Of a stretch of 64,000 nt of DNA, positions 36,361 through 46,088 are shown piece by piece (the stretch's first letter is position 1; each line of letters starts with the position of its first letter). Source of the DNA: Arenibacter latericius DSM 15913 (GTDB taxonomy: Bacteria; Bacteroidota; Bacteroidia; Flavobacteriales; Flavobacteriaceae). Where the stretch lies: NCBI RefSeq assembly GCF_000424985.1, contig NZ_AUKX01000032.1, forward strand, positions 1-64,000, written 5' to 3'. The notes beneath the pieces were generated by a model. That model saw nothing but the letters and a program-made list of their open reading frames with translations, was not told the DNA's origin and made no database searches. Both the position numbers and the translations under genes were made by a program.

Positions 36361-37515
36361 CTACGAATTCACAAATTTTATTAGAGTCGATGTAATATGC
36401 GCTATCTGCTCATCATCTAACTCTGTATGCATAGGTAAAGAAATTACTTCTTTCACCAATTGATTAGTTACTGGAAAATCCGCTTCTTTATAACGTTCGT
36501 CCTTATAGGCCTTTTGCTGGTGAAGTGGAATTGGGTAATACACTCCACATGGAATCTGTAGGTCTGCAAAGTGCTTTACCAAAGCATCGCGCTTTCCATT
36601 AGTAATTCGTAGCGTATATTGATGAAATACATGACAATCGCATTGTGTATCTTCTTTTCCACAAGTATGAACAATACTAGGGACTATTATATTCTCTTGA
36701 CCTTTAAAAGCTTCGGTATATTTCCTTGCAGACTCTGCTCTTCGCTGATTATATTGATCTAAATGAGGCAATTTAGCACGAAGTACTACTGCCTGAATGG
36801 AATCTAATCTGGAGTTCACTCCTACTACATCGTGATGGTAACGCTCATACATCCCATGATTAACTATACCTCTTAAGGTATGCGCCAAATCGTCATCATT
36901 AGTATAAAGCGCTCCTCCATCCCCATAACAACCTAAGTTTTTAGATGGAAAAAAAGAGGTAGCTGCAACATCACCAAAAGCACCAGATTTTTTTCGAGTC
37001 CCGTCTTTTAGGGTATAGCTAGCCCCTATTGCCTGAGCGTTATCTTCAATTACATAAAGGTTATGCTTTTTTGCAATCTCTAGAATAGCGTCCATATTTG
37101 CACATTGCCCAAACAGGTGAACGGGAACAATTGCCTTGGTTTTTGGAGTAATGGCCTTTTCCAGCGCATCTATATTAATATTAAAGCTATCTGGCTCTAC
37201 ATCTACCAAAACAGGAGTTAGATTAAGTAAAGCTATCACCTCTACTGTCGCCGCAAAGGTAAAATCTGCAGTAATAACCTCATCTCCGGGCTTCAGCCCC
37301 AACCCCATCATTGCTATTTGCAAGGCATCTGTACCATTAGCACATGGAATAACATGCTTTACACCAAGATATTCTTCCAATTCTTTCTGAAAGGCATGTA
37401 CTTCTGGGCCGTTAATAAAAGCAGTAGTTTCCATTACGTTAGCAATGGAACTGTTTACTTGATCTTTAATTGCCTGGTATTGACCGCTTAGGTCTACCAT
37501 TTGTATTTTTTTCAT
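36361..37515 (-). CDS. DegT/DnrJ/EryC1/StrS family nucleotide-sugar aminotransferase
   Basis: This 384-residue PLP enzyme has the internal aldimine lysine in SFFPSKNLGCYGDGGAL and the DegT substrate region VGVNSRLDSIQAVVLRAKL. VIEDNAQAIGA carries the aspartate that contacts PLP. It transfers an amino group to a keto sugar nucleotide for polysaccharide or glycan synthesis; the sugar is not known. galE follows on the same strand, and the Kdo transferase gene is divergent upstream, so the neighbourhood concerns envelope sugars. Confidence 0.9.
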   Translation of the reverse strand: MKKIQMVDLSGQYQAIKDQVNSSIANVMETTAFINGPEVHAFQKELEEYLGVKHVIPCANGTDALQIAMMGLGLKPGDEVITADFTFAATVEVIALLNLTPVLVDVEPDSFNINIDALEKAITPKTKAIVPVHLFGQCANMDAILEIAKKHNLYVIEDNAQAIGASYTLKDGTRKKSGAFGDVAATSFFPSKNLGCYGDGGALYTNDDDLAHTLRGIVNHGMYERYHHDVVGVNSRLDSIQAVVLRAKLPHLDQYNQRRAESARKYTEAFKGQENIIVPSIVHTCGKEDTQCDCHVFHQYTLRITNGKRDALVKHFADLQIPCGVYYPIPLHQQKAYKDERYKEADFPVTNQLVKEVISLPMHTELDDEQIAHITSTLIKFVNS

Positions 37516-37608
37516 CCTCCTGATTTATCAAAATATTATTGCAAAAATAAGGATTCGCAGCTAATGGATATTATTTAAAGAAGTATTTTAGCCCCAAACC
37601 TAATTAAC

Positions 37609-38844
37609 GTGTCCAGGATTTACAATTTTGCCATTCAAATAAGTTCTTTGGCTCTAAGACTAGTTGCCTTATTTCACCCTAAAATAAAACTATTCGTTAA
37701 CGGCCGTAAAGAAGTTTTTCCTTATCTAAGAAAAACCCTTTCCAAGGAAGACCAGGTACTTTGGGTGCATACAGCCTCATTAGGAGAGTTTGAACAGGGG
37801 TTGCCTGTTATAGAGCGATTAAAACATACCTACCCTTCCTATAAAATAGTGGTTACTTTCTTTTCTCCCTCCGGTTATGAGGTAAAGAAAAATAGCGATG
37901 CGGCTCATGCAATTACCTATCTCCCCTTAGACACTTTTAAAAACGCACAGCAGTTTGTGGATTTGGTGAACCCCAAGTTGGTCATTTTTGTGAAATATGA
38001 AATCTGGCCTAACTATTTAAAAATATTGGCAGAACGAAAAATACCGACCTTATTGATATCCGCTCTTTTTAAAGAGGAGCAAATCTATTTTAAGGGTTAT
38101 GGAGGCTTTATGAGGAAGGCCCTACATCACTTCTCTCATATCTTTGTTCAGAACACCAATTCGGTACGACTTTTAAACGAAATAGGAATTACTGAGGTTA
38201 CCCTAGGTGGGGATACCCGCTTTGATCGTGTGATGGAAATTGTAGAAAGGGATAACCACTTACCTTTTATGGAGGAGTTTAAAATTGAATCGCCCGTAAT
38301 GGTTGCTGGTAGCACGTGGCCAGAAGATGAAGCGGTACTAGTCCCCTACATTAATGCGGACAACTCCAATTTAAAATATGTGTTGGCTCCGCACAACATT
38401 AAACCAGAACAAATTAGTAAGTTAAAAGCTTCTATAAATAAGAAAACCATACTCTATTCCGAATTAGACAATGAGCCTTTGAGCGATTACAAGGTGTTGA
38501 TTATAGATACTATTGGAATACTAACCAAAGTATACAGTTATGCCAATATAGCTTATGTTGGCGGCGGCTTTGCCACTGGTTTACACAACACACTAGAACC
38601 AGCCGTTTTTGGAATTCCTGTAATCATAGGGAGCAACTTTAAAGGCTTTAAGGAAGCCGAAGATTTAGTAGAGGAAGGCGGCGTTATAGTAGTGAACAAC
38701 AAAGAGGAATACCATAATCTGATGAATAGATTGGTGTCTGATAAAGAATTCCTAAGCCGTACAGGAGAAATCAACCTCAACTATGTAAACAAAAATAAGG
38801 GGGCAAGTGTCCAGATTATGGATTACATCAGCACACTTCTATAA
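37609..38844 (+). CDS. waaA: 3-deoxy-D-manno-octulosonic acid transferase
   Basis: This 411-residue GT-B enzyme attaches Kdo to lipid A at the inner membrane. It starts at GTG 37609 (MSRIYNFAIQISSLALRLVALF), a membrane-anchoring helix. The catalytic glutamate is in HTASLGEFEQGLPVIERL. The C-terminal nucleotide domain shows GSTWPEDEAVLV, APHNI and VGGGFATGLHNTLEPAVFGIP. Length is normal. It is divergent from the aminotransferase gene. Confidence 0.94.
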   Translation: MSRIYNFAIQISSLALRLVALFHPKIKLFVNGRKEVFPYLRKTLSKEDQVLWVHTASLGEFEQGLPVIERLKHTYPSYKIVVTFFSPSGYEVKKNSDAAHAITYLPLDTFKNAQQFVDLVNPKLVIFVKYEIWPNYLKILAERKIPTLLISALFKEEQIYFKGYGGFMRKALHHFSHIFVQNTNSVRLLNEIGITEVTLGGDTRFDRVMEIVERDNHLPFMEEFKIESPVMVAGSTWPEDEAVLVPYINADNSNLKYVLAPHNIKPEQISKLKASINKKTILYSELDNEPLSDYKVLIIDTIGILTKVYSYANIAYVGGGFATGLHNTLEPAVFGIPVIIGSNFKGFKEAEDLVEEGGVIVVNNKEEYHNLMNRLVSDKEFLSRTGEINLNYVNKNKGASVQIMDYISTLL

Positions 38845-39453
38845 CCTCTGAACAAATTTTCATAGCACTTACGAACATCATGGGAAAAATCTAACCGCAT
38901 CAACTACATTAAAAATCAGCTTTTTAACGGAAATTTTTACAGTTCATCAAATAAATACAATAATAGGCCTATAGCTCATCGAAATACCCCCAGAAACGTT
39001 TTAAAATCGATAAATATTTCTTAAATTGTAGTAAAATCGTGAATTATGGAAGACGTTACTTTTGGCACACGAGTGCTTAATGGGTTTCTAAGCGTAATGG
39101 TAGTGGTATTGGTTGCGATACTTTTAGCGGTAATAGTAACTCTTATATTGGCCGGATTAGGCTTCTTTTAAGTCGAACTAAAACGTGCAACAACACTGAA
39201 TTTGAAAGCTTAATTTCTTGATGATCTTTTCATCGTAAAATGCTTATGTTTTTTTTGAAAATATCAACCTCTTCTTTTCCAATTACAAAGTCACATTACC
39301 TATCCATTAAAATACTTTAACCCTAGATTAAAGGAAGACTAGCTGTTCGTATTACTACGAATAGTAATTATTACTATTAAAGATGAAGAATACTAAAAGA
39401 GGAATTCAAAAATTTAATAATGCAGTGTTCGGCAGAGCGCTATAATAAAGCTA
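38845..39453. other. Gene-poor interval with one possible microprotein gene
   Basis: Apart from the small ORF at 39046-39171 this interval holds no coding frame. At 39343-39364 CTGTTCGTA pairs with TACGAATAG. The overlapping AATAGTAA/TTACTATT (39360-39378) could form an alternative hairpin. No promoter fits well. Confidence 0.5.
39046..39171 (+). CDS. Possible 41-aa single-pass membrane microprotein
   Basis: ATG 39046 to TAA 39171 encodes a 41-residue peptide. It has a charged N-terminus (MEDVTFGTRVLNG), then about 25 unbroken hydrophobic residues (VMVVVLVAILLAVIVTLILA and onward) and the ending GLGFF. The profile is that of a small transmembrane protein, and random AT-rich DNA seldom gives such a valine/alanine/leucine-rich run. 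No ribosome-binding site or promoter stands out. Coding status is uncertain. Confidence 0.4.
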   Translation: MEDVTFGTRVLNGFLSVMVVVLVAILLAVIVTLILAGLGFF

Positions 39454-39747
39454 CTACTTATCCTTCTTTTTAATTGCGTTTAAACTATCTACTTCCTTAC
39501 GGAATCTCAAAATCATTAAACTATCTAGTTGTTGTCCGATACTATCCCTCATATACGACCAATTACTCTCGTTCATTTCCCCAGTAAAACGCATTATTTT
39601 ATTAAACCTAGCCACATTAAATCTATTAGCTTCCCAGGCAGCCTTAGTGCTCTCCTGATGCTTAAGATCCTGTAGATATATTCCGATTATAAAACCAAGG
39701 ATGACAATCACCATTGCAAATACCCAACGAGTATTAGTTCTAGACAT
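39454..39747 (-). CDS. Single-pass membrane protein of unknown function, 97 aa
   Basis: The N-terminal segment TRWVFAMVIVILGFIIGIYL (6-25) is a transmembrane helix. The remaining 70 residues are soluble and helical, with charged and asparagine-rich sequence (MRFTGEMNESNWSYM) and a lysine-rich end. I do not recognise a family. It has no close neighbours and lies in a gene-poor region. Confidence 0.6.
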   Translation of the reverse strand: MSRTNTRWVFAMVIVILGFIIGIYLQDLKHQESTKAAWEANRFNVARFNKIMRFTGEMNESNWSYMRDSIGQQLDSLMILRFRKEVDSLNAIKKKDK

Positions 39748-40852
39748 TATTACGATATTATTTTAAAACAACAATTATTCTTAAAAATAGGACAAAAAAA
39801 TATTCAAATTTACTTAAAGCCTACACCCAAAAAATGGACTATACGCAGAAAGCAATTAAGCTAAATTACATTCCCCAAAAAAATTTAGATAACACCAAAA
39901 GTAAGATCACCAAAACGACCGCTCCACTAAAAGTGAGAACAACCTCTATAAACTTGAATTTTCCTTTCATTCCTCAAAAAGTATATCTTATTAACTTATC
40001 ACTTCCCACATCTATCTGAAAACCAAATTATTTTTTGACGGATATCCCCCTTTGATTAACCAATTCCACTAAATAAATTTTATCTAGATGAAATCTCAGT
40101 AGCCCTCTTCAAACGAAAAGTTGGAATTAAATTATGCAGTACTAGATAAACAAAAAAAAATCCCCGACCAATGTTCATAAACTCGGCTAAATTGCTCAAA
40201 AGCATCATAGAATTGAAAACAAAATATTGAAATCGTAAAAAACCAAGTGCTCATCCTTAAAGGAACTAAACAAATAATATATGTATTTTCTACAGTTATA
40301 AGGAAACTTTTAAGAGACTATTTGCTAAATCTACCCTTCCAATTCTTAAGAGTTTAGGCAAAATTCCCCCCTCCTCACCTAGCACTGTCAAAACAACCAC
40401 AAACCTAAGGCAACCTTAAAACCAAGGTCTACTTAACAGGATAAAAACGAGGTATTTAACTTAACAAACTCTTATTTAAGATAATTTCCTCCTAAATAAA
40501 ATATTGCGTATCTTTATGATAGACAGGTATCTTGTAATTGAGCTAATACTATTGCACCCTTAACTATAAATCAGAATAACCTCATGGACTCTATTTTACA
40601 GTTAATGTAGACGTACACCAAAGCGCATTATATGGAGTAATATTTTAGAGAAAGTTAAGTCTATTTATCACCTTCTTACTCTAAATAGGCTCTTAGATAA
40701 GCCCTTTGCCCTCCCCCAAAAAAAGAACACCATATTCTCCCAATTAGCTAAAAGTCTAATTAAAAATAAGTTCAATTAATACAATTACCTAAATAAGTAA
40801 GATTAGTCTCATTACATGCATTAAACCCGTACTCACTAAAAATAAAAACGAC
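39748..40852. other. 1.1-kb AT-rich non-coding interval upstream of aconitase
   Basis: A possible microprotein (39866-39970, minus strand) is the only coding candidate. The remaining 0.88 kb before the aconitase start has many stops in all frames, no tRNA or recognisable RNA, and no repeated units. TATCTTTA at 40509-40516 is the nearest -7-like sequence, 340 bp upstream of the gene. This could be decayed sequence or an unrecognised RNA region. Confidence 0.5.
39866..39970 (-). CDS. Possible 34-aa single-pass membrane microprotein
   Basis: On the minus strand ATG 39970 to TAA 39866 encodes 34 residues: a basic start (MKGKFKFIEV), a hydrophobic helix (VLTFSGAVVLVILLLVLS) and an aromatic end (KFFWGM). 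Positive-inside charge and helix length fit a small inner-membrane protein. A 61-residue frame on the other strand covers it, but that frame has no protein-like features. Coding status is uncertain. Confidence 0.35.
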   Translation of the reverse strand: MKGKFKFIEVVLTFSGAVVLVILLLVLSKFFWGM

Positions 40853-43645
40853 ATGAAAAAAGATCCTTATAAAATTAAAAAGACAATCCCAATAGCAGAG
40901 AAAACTTTCACCTACTACAGTCTTACCGAATTACATAATCAAGGATTTAAAATAGAAAGTCTGCCTTTTTCCATTCGGATTCTTTTAGAAAATATGCTTC
41001 GTAATTTTGATGGTTTCGCTATCACCAAAGAGCATATTGAAACCTTATTACACTGGCAGCCCACAGGATCCGAAAAGGACATCCCTTTTAAACCCGCTCG
41101 GGTATTAATGCAAGATTTCACGGGAGTCCCGGCAGTGGTAGATATCGCCTCCCTACGTGCAGAGGTAGCCAGAAAAGGGAGAAATCCAGATTTAATTAAT
41201 CCTTTGGTTCCTGTGGACTTGGTTATAGACCATTCCGTACAGGTAGATTATTTTGGCACCAACTATTCCTATGAGCGAAACATGGAAAAGGAATATGATC
41301 GTAATAAAGAACGATATCAGTTCTTAAAATGGGCTCAAAAATCTTTCGATAATTTCAGTGTAGTACCTCCTGGAATGGGTATTTGTCATCAGGTAAATTT
41401 GGAGTATTTCTCTAAAGGTGTTATTGAAAGGGATGGAGAATTATTTCCTGATACCCTAGTGGGTACGGATAGCCATACTCCTATGGTAAATGGAATTGGT
41501 GTAGTAGCTTGGGGTGTAGGCGGTATAGAAGCAGAAGCCGCCATTTTGGGGCAGCCTATTTATTTTATCACTCCAGAAGTCATAGGACTTAAACTCACGG
41601 GGAAACTTCCCTTGGGATCTACTGCTACCGACCTTGTTTTAACTATTGCCAACCTACTGAGAAAACAAGGTGTAGTAGGTAAATTTGTAGAGGTGTTTGG
41701 ACCTGGGCTAGACCATCTTTCCGTACCAGATAGGGCTACTATTGGCAATATGTCCCCAGAGTTTGGATGCACTATCACCTATTTCCCTATAGATGACAAG
41801 ACATTAGAATACATGCGAAAAAGCAATCGCTCGGAAGAACATATCAACCTAGTAGAAAAATATTGCAAGACCAATATGCTTTGGAGGGAAAACGAGGAAA
41901 AAATAAAGTATAGTGAGGTTGTAGAACTAGAGGTTTCCTCAATAGAACCTACTGTAGCCGGACCTAAAAGACCACAGGACAAAATTTTATTACGAAATTT
42001 TAAACCTACCTTTATCAATCTATTAAATGATTCATTTGAACGCGAATATATAGAGCAAAAAGATCGAGAAACGCTAACCTCCCTAGCTAGGTGGAAAGGG
42101 GAAGGTGGCAATCAACCTGAACCTCAAACCCAGCATCAGCCTCACAAAGCAGTAGTTGAAACCAAGGAAAAAGACGGACTTAAAACGGTTTGGATAAATG
42201 AGGGGGACGATAAATTTATGCTTTCCGATGGCTCTGTAGTTATCGCAGCAATTACCTCCTGTACCAATACCTCCAACCCATTTGTAATGATTGGAGCAGG
42301 TTTAGTTGCCAAAAAAGCCCGTCAACATGGTATTGATGTGAAACCTTGGGTAAAAACTTCTCTAGCTCCAGGCTCTAAGGTGGTGACCGATTATTTAAAG
42401 AAAGCCGACTTAATGAAAGACTTGGAAGCCTTACAGTTTCATTTGGTAGGATATGGATGTACTTCTTGTATAGGAAATTCGGGTCCTCTACCTCCAGCAA
42501 TTGCCAAGGCTGTAGATGATCATGATTTGGTGGTATGCTCTGTACTATCGGGGAATAGAAATTTTGAAGCTAGGGTACATTCCCAAGTAAAAATGAATTT
42601 CTTAATGTCGCCCATGTTAGTTGTTGCCTATGCCATTGCAGGAAGGGTAGATATAGACCTCACCAAGGACCCTATTAGCTATGACAAGAATGGGTTACCA
42701 GTATATCTTAAAGACATCTGGCCTTCCGATGACGAAATAAATGAGATTCTCGCACGCGTACTATCACCTAAAGATTTTGCAAAAAATTACGGGGAGATAT
42801 TTGAAGGCAACGATATATGGAGAAACCTAGAAATCCCAGAAGGCAGGTTGTATAAATGGGACGATGAGTCGACTTATATTAAAGAGATTCCGTTTTTCAA
42901 AAATATTTCTGAGAAGGCTCCTGCCTTGCGAGACATAGAAAATGCCCGTGCTCTATTAGTGTTGGGAGATAGTATAACAACCGATCATATCTCACCAGCC
43001 GGTGCTTTTGACGAACATTCGGCTGCGGGGCAATACCTGATCTCCCGAGGAATAAAAAAAGAAGCATTCAATTCCTATGGGAGTCGTCGCGGGAACGACG
43101 AAGTAATGGTACGCGGTACCTTTGCAAATGTTCGTATTAAAAATAAACTGGCGATAAAAGAGGGGGGATTTACTACTCACCTCCCCACAGGAGAAGAAAT
43201 GTCTGTTTTTAATGCTGCGCAAAAATACCAAGCAGACAATACCCCATTGATTGTACTGACCGGGAAAGAATATGGAAGTGGATCCTCTAGAGATTGGGCA
43301 GCAAAAGGCACCTTCCTACTGGGAATTAAATCTGTTCTGGCAGAAAGCTATGAACGCATCCACCGAAGCAATTTGGTAGGCCTTGGAGTATTACCCTTAC
43401 AATTTAAAGAGGGCGACACCGCAGAGAAACTAGGTATCACCGGAACGGAAACTTTTACTATTACCGGAATTGCCCAGGATATTACTCCTTTAAAGGAAAT
43501 TAAGGTGATTGCCAAAAACGAGAAAGGAGAAGAAATTAAATTCGGAGCAATTGTACGACTAGACTCACCCATAGATATTGAATATTACCGTCATGGTGGA
43601 ATTTTACAATATGTATTAAGGCAATTCTTAGAGAAAGAAAAATAA
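40853..43645 (+). CDS. acnA: Aconitate hydratase
   Basis: This 930-residue enzyme interconverts citrate and isocitrate in the TCA cycle. The [4Fe-4S] ligand cysteines are in ITSCTNTSNP and GYGCTSCIGNSGPL. N-terminal MQDFTGVPAVVDIASLR and VGTDSHTPMVNGIGV, and the C-terminal swivel domain with LGDSITTDHISPAGA and EYGSGSSRDWAAKG, show the full AcnA/IRP-type architecture. It is complete, with an OsmC gene 49 bp downstream. The promoter was not identified. Confidence 0.96.
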   Translation: MKKDPYKIKKTIPIAEKTFTYYSLTELHNQGFKIESLPFSIRILLENMLRNFDGFAITKEHIETLLHWQPTGSEKDIPFKPARVLMQDFTGVPAVVDIASLRAEVARKGRNPDLINPLVPVDLVIDHSVQVDYFGTNYSYERNMEKEYDRNKERYQFLKWAQKSFDNFSVVPPGMGICHQVNLEYFSKGVIERDGELFPDTLVGTDSHTPMVNGIGVVAWGVGGIEAEAAILGQPIYFITPEVIGLKLTGKLPLGSTATDLVLTIANLLRKQGVVGKFVEVFGPGLDHLSVPDRATIGNMSPEFGCTITYFPIDDKTLEYMRKSNRSEEHINLVEKYCKTNMLWRENEEKIKYSEVVELEVSSIEPTVAGPKRPQDKILLRNFKPTFINLLNDSFEREYIEQKDRETLTSLARWKGEGGNQPEPQTQHQPHKAVVETKEKDGLKTVWINEGDDKFMLSDGSVVIAAITSCTNTSNPFVMIGAGLVAKKARQHGIDVKPWVKTSLAPGSKVVTDYLKKADLMKDLEALQFHLVGYGCTSCIGNSGPLPPAIAKAVDDHDLVVCSVLSGNRNFEARVHSQVKMNFLMSPMLVVAYAIAGRVDIDLTKDPISYDKNGLPVYLKDIWPSDDEINEILARVLSPKDFAKNYGEIFEGNDIWRNLEIPEGRLYKWDDESTYIKEIPFFKNISEKAPALRDIENARALLVLGDSITTDHISPAGAFDEHSAAGQYLISRGIKKEAFNSYGSRRGNDEVMVRGTFANVRIKNKLAIKEGGFTTHLPTGEEMSVFNAAQKYQADNTPLIVLTGKEYGSGSSRDWAAKGTFLLGIKSVLAESYERIHRSNLVGLGVLPLQFKEGDTAEKLGITGTETFTITGIAQDITPLKEIKVIAKNEKGEEIKFGAIVRLDSPIDIEYYRHGGILQYVLRQFLEKEK

Positions 43646-43694
43646 TAAACAGAAGATATTACTTCTACAATATAAATCTATAAAACCATTTACT

Positions 43695-44111
43695 ATGAAA
43701 AGAACAGCACATGCCCTTTGGAAGGGCTCCCTTAAAGGTGGGGAAGGAAAAATAACTACCCAGAGCAAGGTGTTAGACAATTCTAAATACTGCTTTAACT
43801 CTCGTTTTGGGGATGGCAAAAGCACCAATCCGGATGAATTACTAGCAGCAGCACATGCAGGCTGCTTTGCCATGGCACTGAGCTCTATCTTGGGAGAGGC
43901 AGGTTACACGGCAGACTATCTGGACGTTGCTGCTACCATTACTATGGATGTAGAGAAATTAGACCTTACCGAGTCCCATTTAACCTTGAAGGCTAAAATA
44001 CCCAATATCAGTATAGATGATTTTAAGGTATATGCTAAAACAGCTAAAGAGAATTGCCCAGTAAGCAAGGCCTTAAGTTTTAAGATAACCATGGATGCCC
44101 AATTGGAATGA
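43695..44111 (+). CDS. OsmC family peroxiredoxin
   Basis: This 138-residue protein has the two redox cysteines of OsmC: AAAHAGCFAMALS and AKENCPVSKALSF. The N-terminal KRTAHALWKGSLKGGEGKI is the usual OsmC/OhrA-type beta start, and NPDELLAAAHAGCF fits OsmC proper. It reduces organic hydroperoxides with thiols. It lies 49 bp after aconitase, an oxidant-sensitive enzyme, and may be co-transcribed with it. Confidence 0.92.
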   Translation: MKRTAHALWKGSLKGGEGKITTQSKVLDNSKYCFNSRFGDGKSTNPDELLAAAHAGCFAMALSSILGEAGYTADYLDVAATITMDVEKLDLTESHLTLKAKIPNISIDDFKVYAKTAKENCPVSKALSFKITMDAQLE

Positions 44112-44192
44112 GGCATCTATTTAACAGTAATGTTGGAAAACAATTAGATCATATCAAAATGAATGGTGGGCTGCTTATGCCCACCACACATT

Positions 44193-44200
44193 TACCTTTG
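44193..44200 (+). promoter_or_regulatory. -7 box upstream of the CxxC protein and reductase genes
   Basis: TACCTTTG matches the -7 consensus 20 bp before ATG 44221. Just upstream, GGTGGGC/GCCCACC (44165-44185) forms a hairpin that might end the preceding transcript, though it lacks a T run. Confidence 0.5.
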
Positions 44201-44220
44201 ATGAAAAAAACCACACTATT

Positions 44221-44508
44221 ATGGACCTAATAGAAAACATAGTACGCTTTTTTGATAAGCCCCAAAAAGAAACAGAAGGGAAATCTCCCGAAGGAACCTG
44301 TTCCCTGTGTTGGGGGCGTCAGGAATATGACCATAAAATACGTCAATTGTTCAAAGACAAACAGATAGATGTAAACAACCATCGCGCTAAGTATATGAAG
44401 ATTCAAAAATTTATGGTGAAGTATATAGATGGCATACGTTTAAAACAGGGAGAGATTAAAGACTGCCCCAACTGTTCTTACCACTCAGATTTAGAGAAAA
44501 AATCATAA
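44221..44508 (+). CDS. Small CxxC-CxxC protein, probable metal-binding
   Basis: This 95-residue soluble protein has two cysteine pairs, GTCSLCWG and KDCPNCSYH, separated by about 50 mostly helical residues (DHKIRQLFKDKQIDVNNHRA). This spacing suggests zinc or iron binding in a rubredoxin- or ribbon-like site. It lies 13 bp upstream of a flavin reductase gene and may be its redox or regulatory partner. I do not recognise a named family. Confidence 0.65.
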   Translation: MDLIENIVRFFDKPQKETEGKSPEGTCSLCWGRQEYDHKIRQLFKDKQIDVNNHRAKYMKIQKFMVKYIDGIRLKQGEIKDCPNCSYHSDLEKKS

Positions 44509-44521
44509 TATCCTATGAATT

Positions 44522-45190
44522 ATGGAAAAGCATGTCGTTAAAATCAGAGCTATTAACCACGCCACCCATGACGTGTTACAAATTGTCACCGAAAAACCCA
44601 AGGAAGTGAAATATGTTCCTGGACAGGCGACGGAAATTTTCATAAACCAAAGGGGTTGGGAGAAAGAAGGAAGGCCATTTACTTTTACCTCACTTCCTAA
44701 TATGGATCATTTAGAGTTTATGATAAAGACCTATCCGAGTCATGATGGAGTTACCAAGGAGCTACTAAAATTACATGCCGGAGACCAATTAATCGTCAAT
44801 GATATATTTGGGGATATCAATTATAAGGGAGAGGGAACTTTTATTGCTGGAGGCGCTGGCATCACCCCTTTTATTGCCATTCTTCGGGATCTAAAAGCTA
44901 AAGGTAAACTTGGCAACAATACCCTTCTTTTCGCCAATAAAACAAAGTCCGATATTATCTTGGAAAAGGAATTTAAGGACATGTTAGGACAGCACTGTGT
45001 TAATATTCTATCTGAAGAAAAGACAGATGATTATCAACACGGTTACATTACCGCAGATACGATAAAGAAAAACGCCAACTTAAATGGCTATTTCTATGTA
45101 TGCGGGCCTCCAAAGATGATGGATGCCATTGAAAAAGAACTAGCAGACCTACATATAAATAAGAACATGATAGTAAAAGAAGCGTTCTAA
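44522..45190 (+). CDS. Ferredoxin-NADP reductase-like flavoprotein
   Basis: This 222-residue protein has the FAD-binding barrel motif RPFTFTSLP (the RxYS/T-type site), then the NAD(P) domain with GTFIAGGAGITPFIAIL and the C-terminal YVCGPPKMMDAIEKEL. It moves electrons between NAD(P)H and a ferredoxin or similar acceptor. It has no attached ferredoxin domain. The upstream CxxC protein could be a partner. It is cytoplasmic. Confidence 0.88.
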   Translation: MEKHVVKIRAINHATHDVLQIVTEKPKEVKYVPGQATEIFINQRGWEKEGRPFTFTSLPNMDHLEFMIKTYPSHDGVTKELLKLHAGDQLIVNDIFGDINYKGEGTFIAGGAGITPFIAILRDLKAKGKLGNNTLLFANKTKSDIILEKEFKDMLGQHCVNILSEEKTDDYQHGYITADTIKKNANLNGYFYVCGPPKMMDAIEKELADLHINKNMIVKEAF

Positions 45191-45324
45191 CATATTACAG
45201 AAAAATTGCGATTCAGACCCATTTTTCTAAAAGTTGCTATTCCTCACTTTTAAAAGCCACAGTAGAAACAATAACAAATGGTTATATAAAGTAGGTTGCA
45301 ACCGTTATCTTTAGGGGTAAAATA

Positions 45325-46056
45325 ATGATTATGAGTTTTTACCAGCAGATTGCTCCCTATTATCACCATATTTTTAAAATTAATGACAAACAAATCGATT
45401 TTGTTAAGTCTACACTACCAACAAGTGACTCAAAGCTTTTAGATATTGGATGTGGTATTGGAACACTTTCCTTGGCGTTGAGCAATTATTACCAGAATGT
45501 AGTGGGAATTGATATGGATGCTGAAATGATTAGAGTAGCTAAAACCAAAGCGAAAGATGCGTTAAACTCTGTTCAATTTCACGAACTAAGCATGCTTAAA
45601 CTAGACCATTTCCTGGCTAAGCATTCTATAGATGGAATTATATGTTTTGGAAATACATTAGTTCATTTGAACTCCCTAAGTGAAATAAACAATTTTCTAC
45701 AACAATCTAAAGCAGTCCTTAAGCCCAATGGAAAGTTATTGTTGCAAATAGTAAATTACGATAAGATTCTTGTGAAGAATATTAGGCAACTACCAACTAT
45801 AGAAAATGATGAAATTATATTTGAACGGAACTATAATTATCACTCATCAGGAAACAAAATTGATTTTAATACACGATTAACGATAAAATCTACACAACAA
45901 ATAATTGAAAATAGTATTCCATTACTCCCTCTTTTAAAAGAGCAATTGGCTAGTTTATTGAATAAGGCAGGATTTAGGAATTGTAGCTTTTATGGGAATT
46001 TTAATATGGAAGCGCATTCTATAGATAGTCCAGCTTTAATTATAGCTGCAGAATAA
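45325..46056 (+). CDS. Class I SAM-dependent methyltransferase
   Basis: This protein has 243 residues, or 241 if the ATG at 45331 is used. Motif I is LLDIGCGIGTLSLALSN, motif II VVGIDMDAEMIRVAK, and the post-motif region IDGIICFGNTLVHL. The substrate cannot be told. It is preceded by TATCTTTA, a partial -7 box, about 17 bp upstream. It is convergent with the kinase gene at 46169, with a repeated palindromic element between them. Confidence 0.88.
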   Translation: MIMSFYQQIAPYYHHIFKINDKQIDFVKSTLPTSDSKLLDIGCGIGTLSLALSNYYQNVVGIDMDAEMIRVAKTKAKDALNSVQFHELSMLKLDHFLAKHSIDGIICFGNTLVHLNSLSEINNFLQQSKAVLKPNGKLLLQIVNYDKILVKNIRQLPTIENDEIIFERNYNYHSSGNKIDFNTRLTIKSTQQIIENSIPLLPLLKEQLASLLNKAGFRNCSFYGNFNMEAHSIDSPALIIAAE

Positions 46057-46088
46057 CGACTAAAAAGGCTATCTAAGCAAGGTTAGAA

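Noticed and set aside
39834-40019. 61-aa plus-strand ORF
   Set aside because: It has no recognisable motif, a composition typical of random AT-rich DNA, and overlaps a more protein-like small frame on the other strand.
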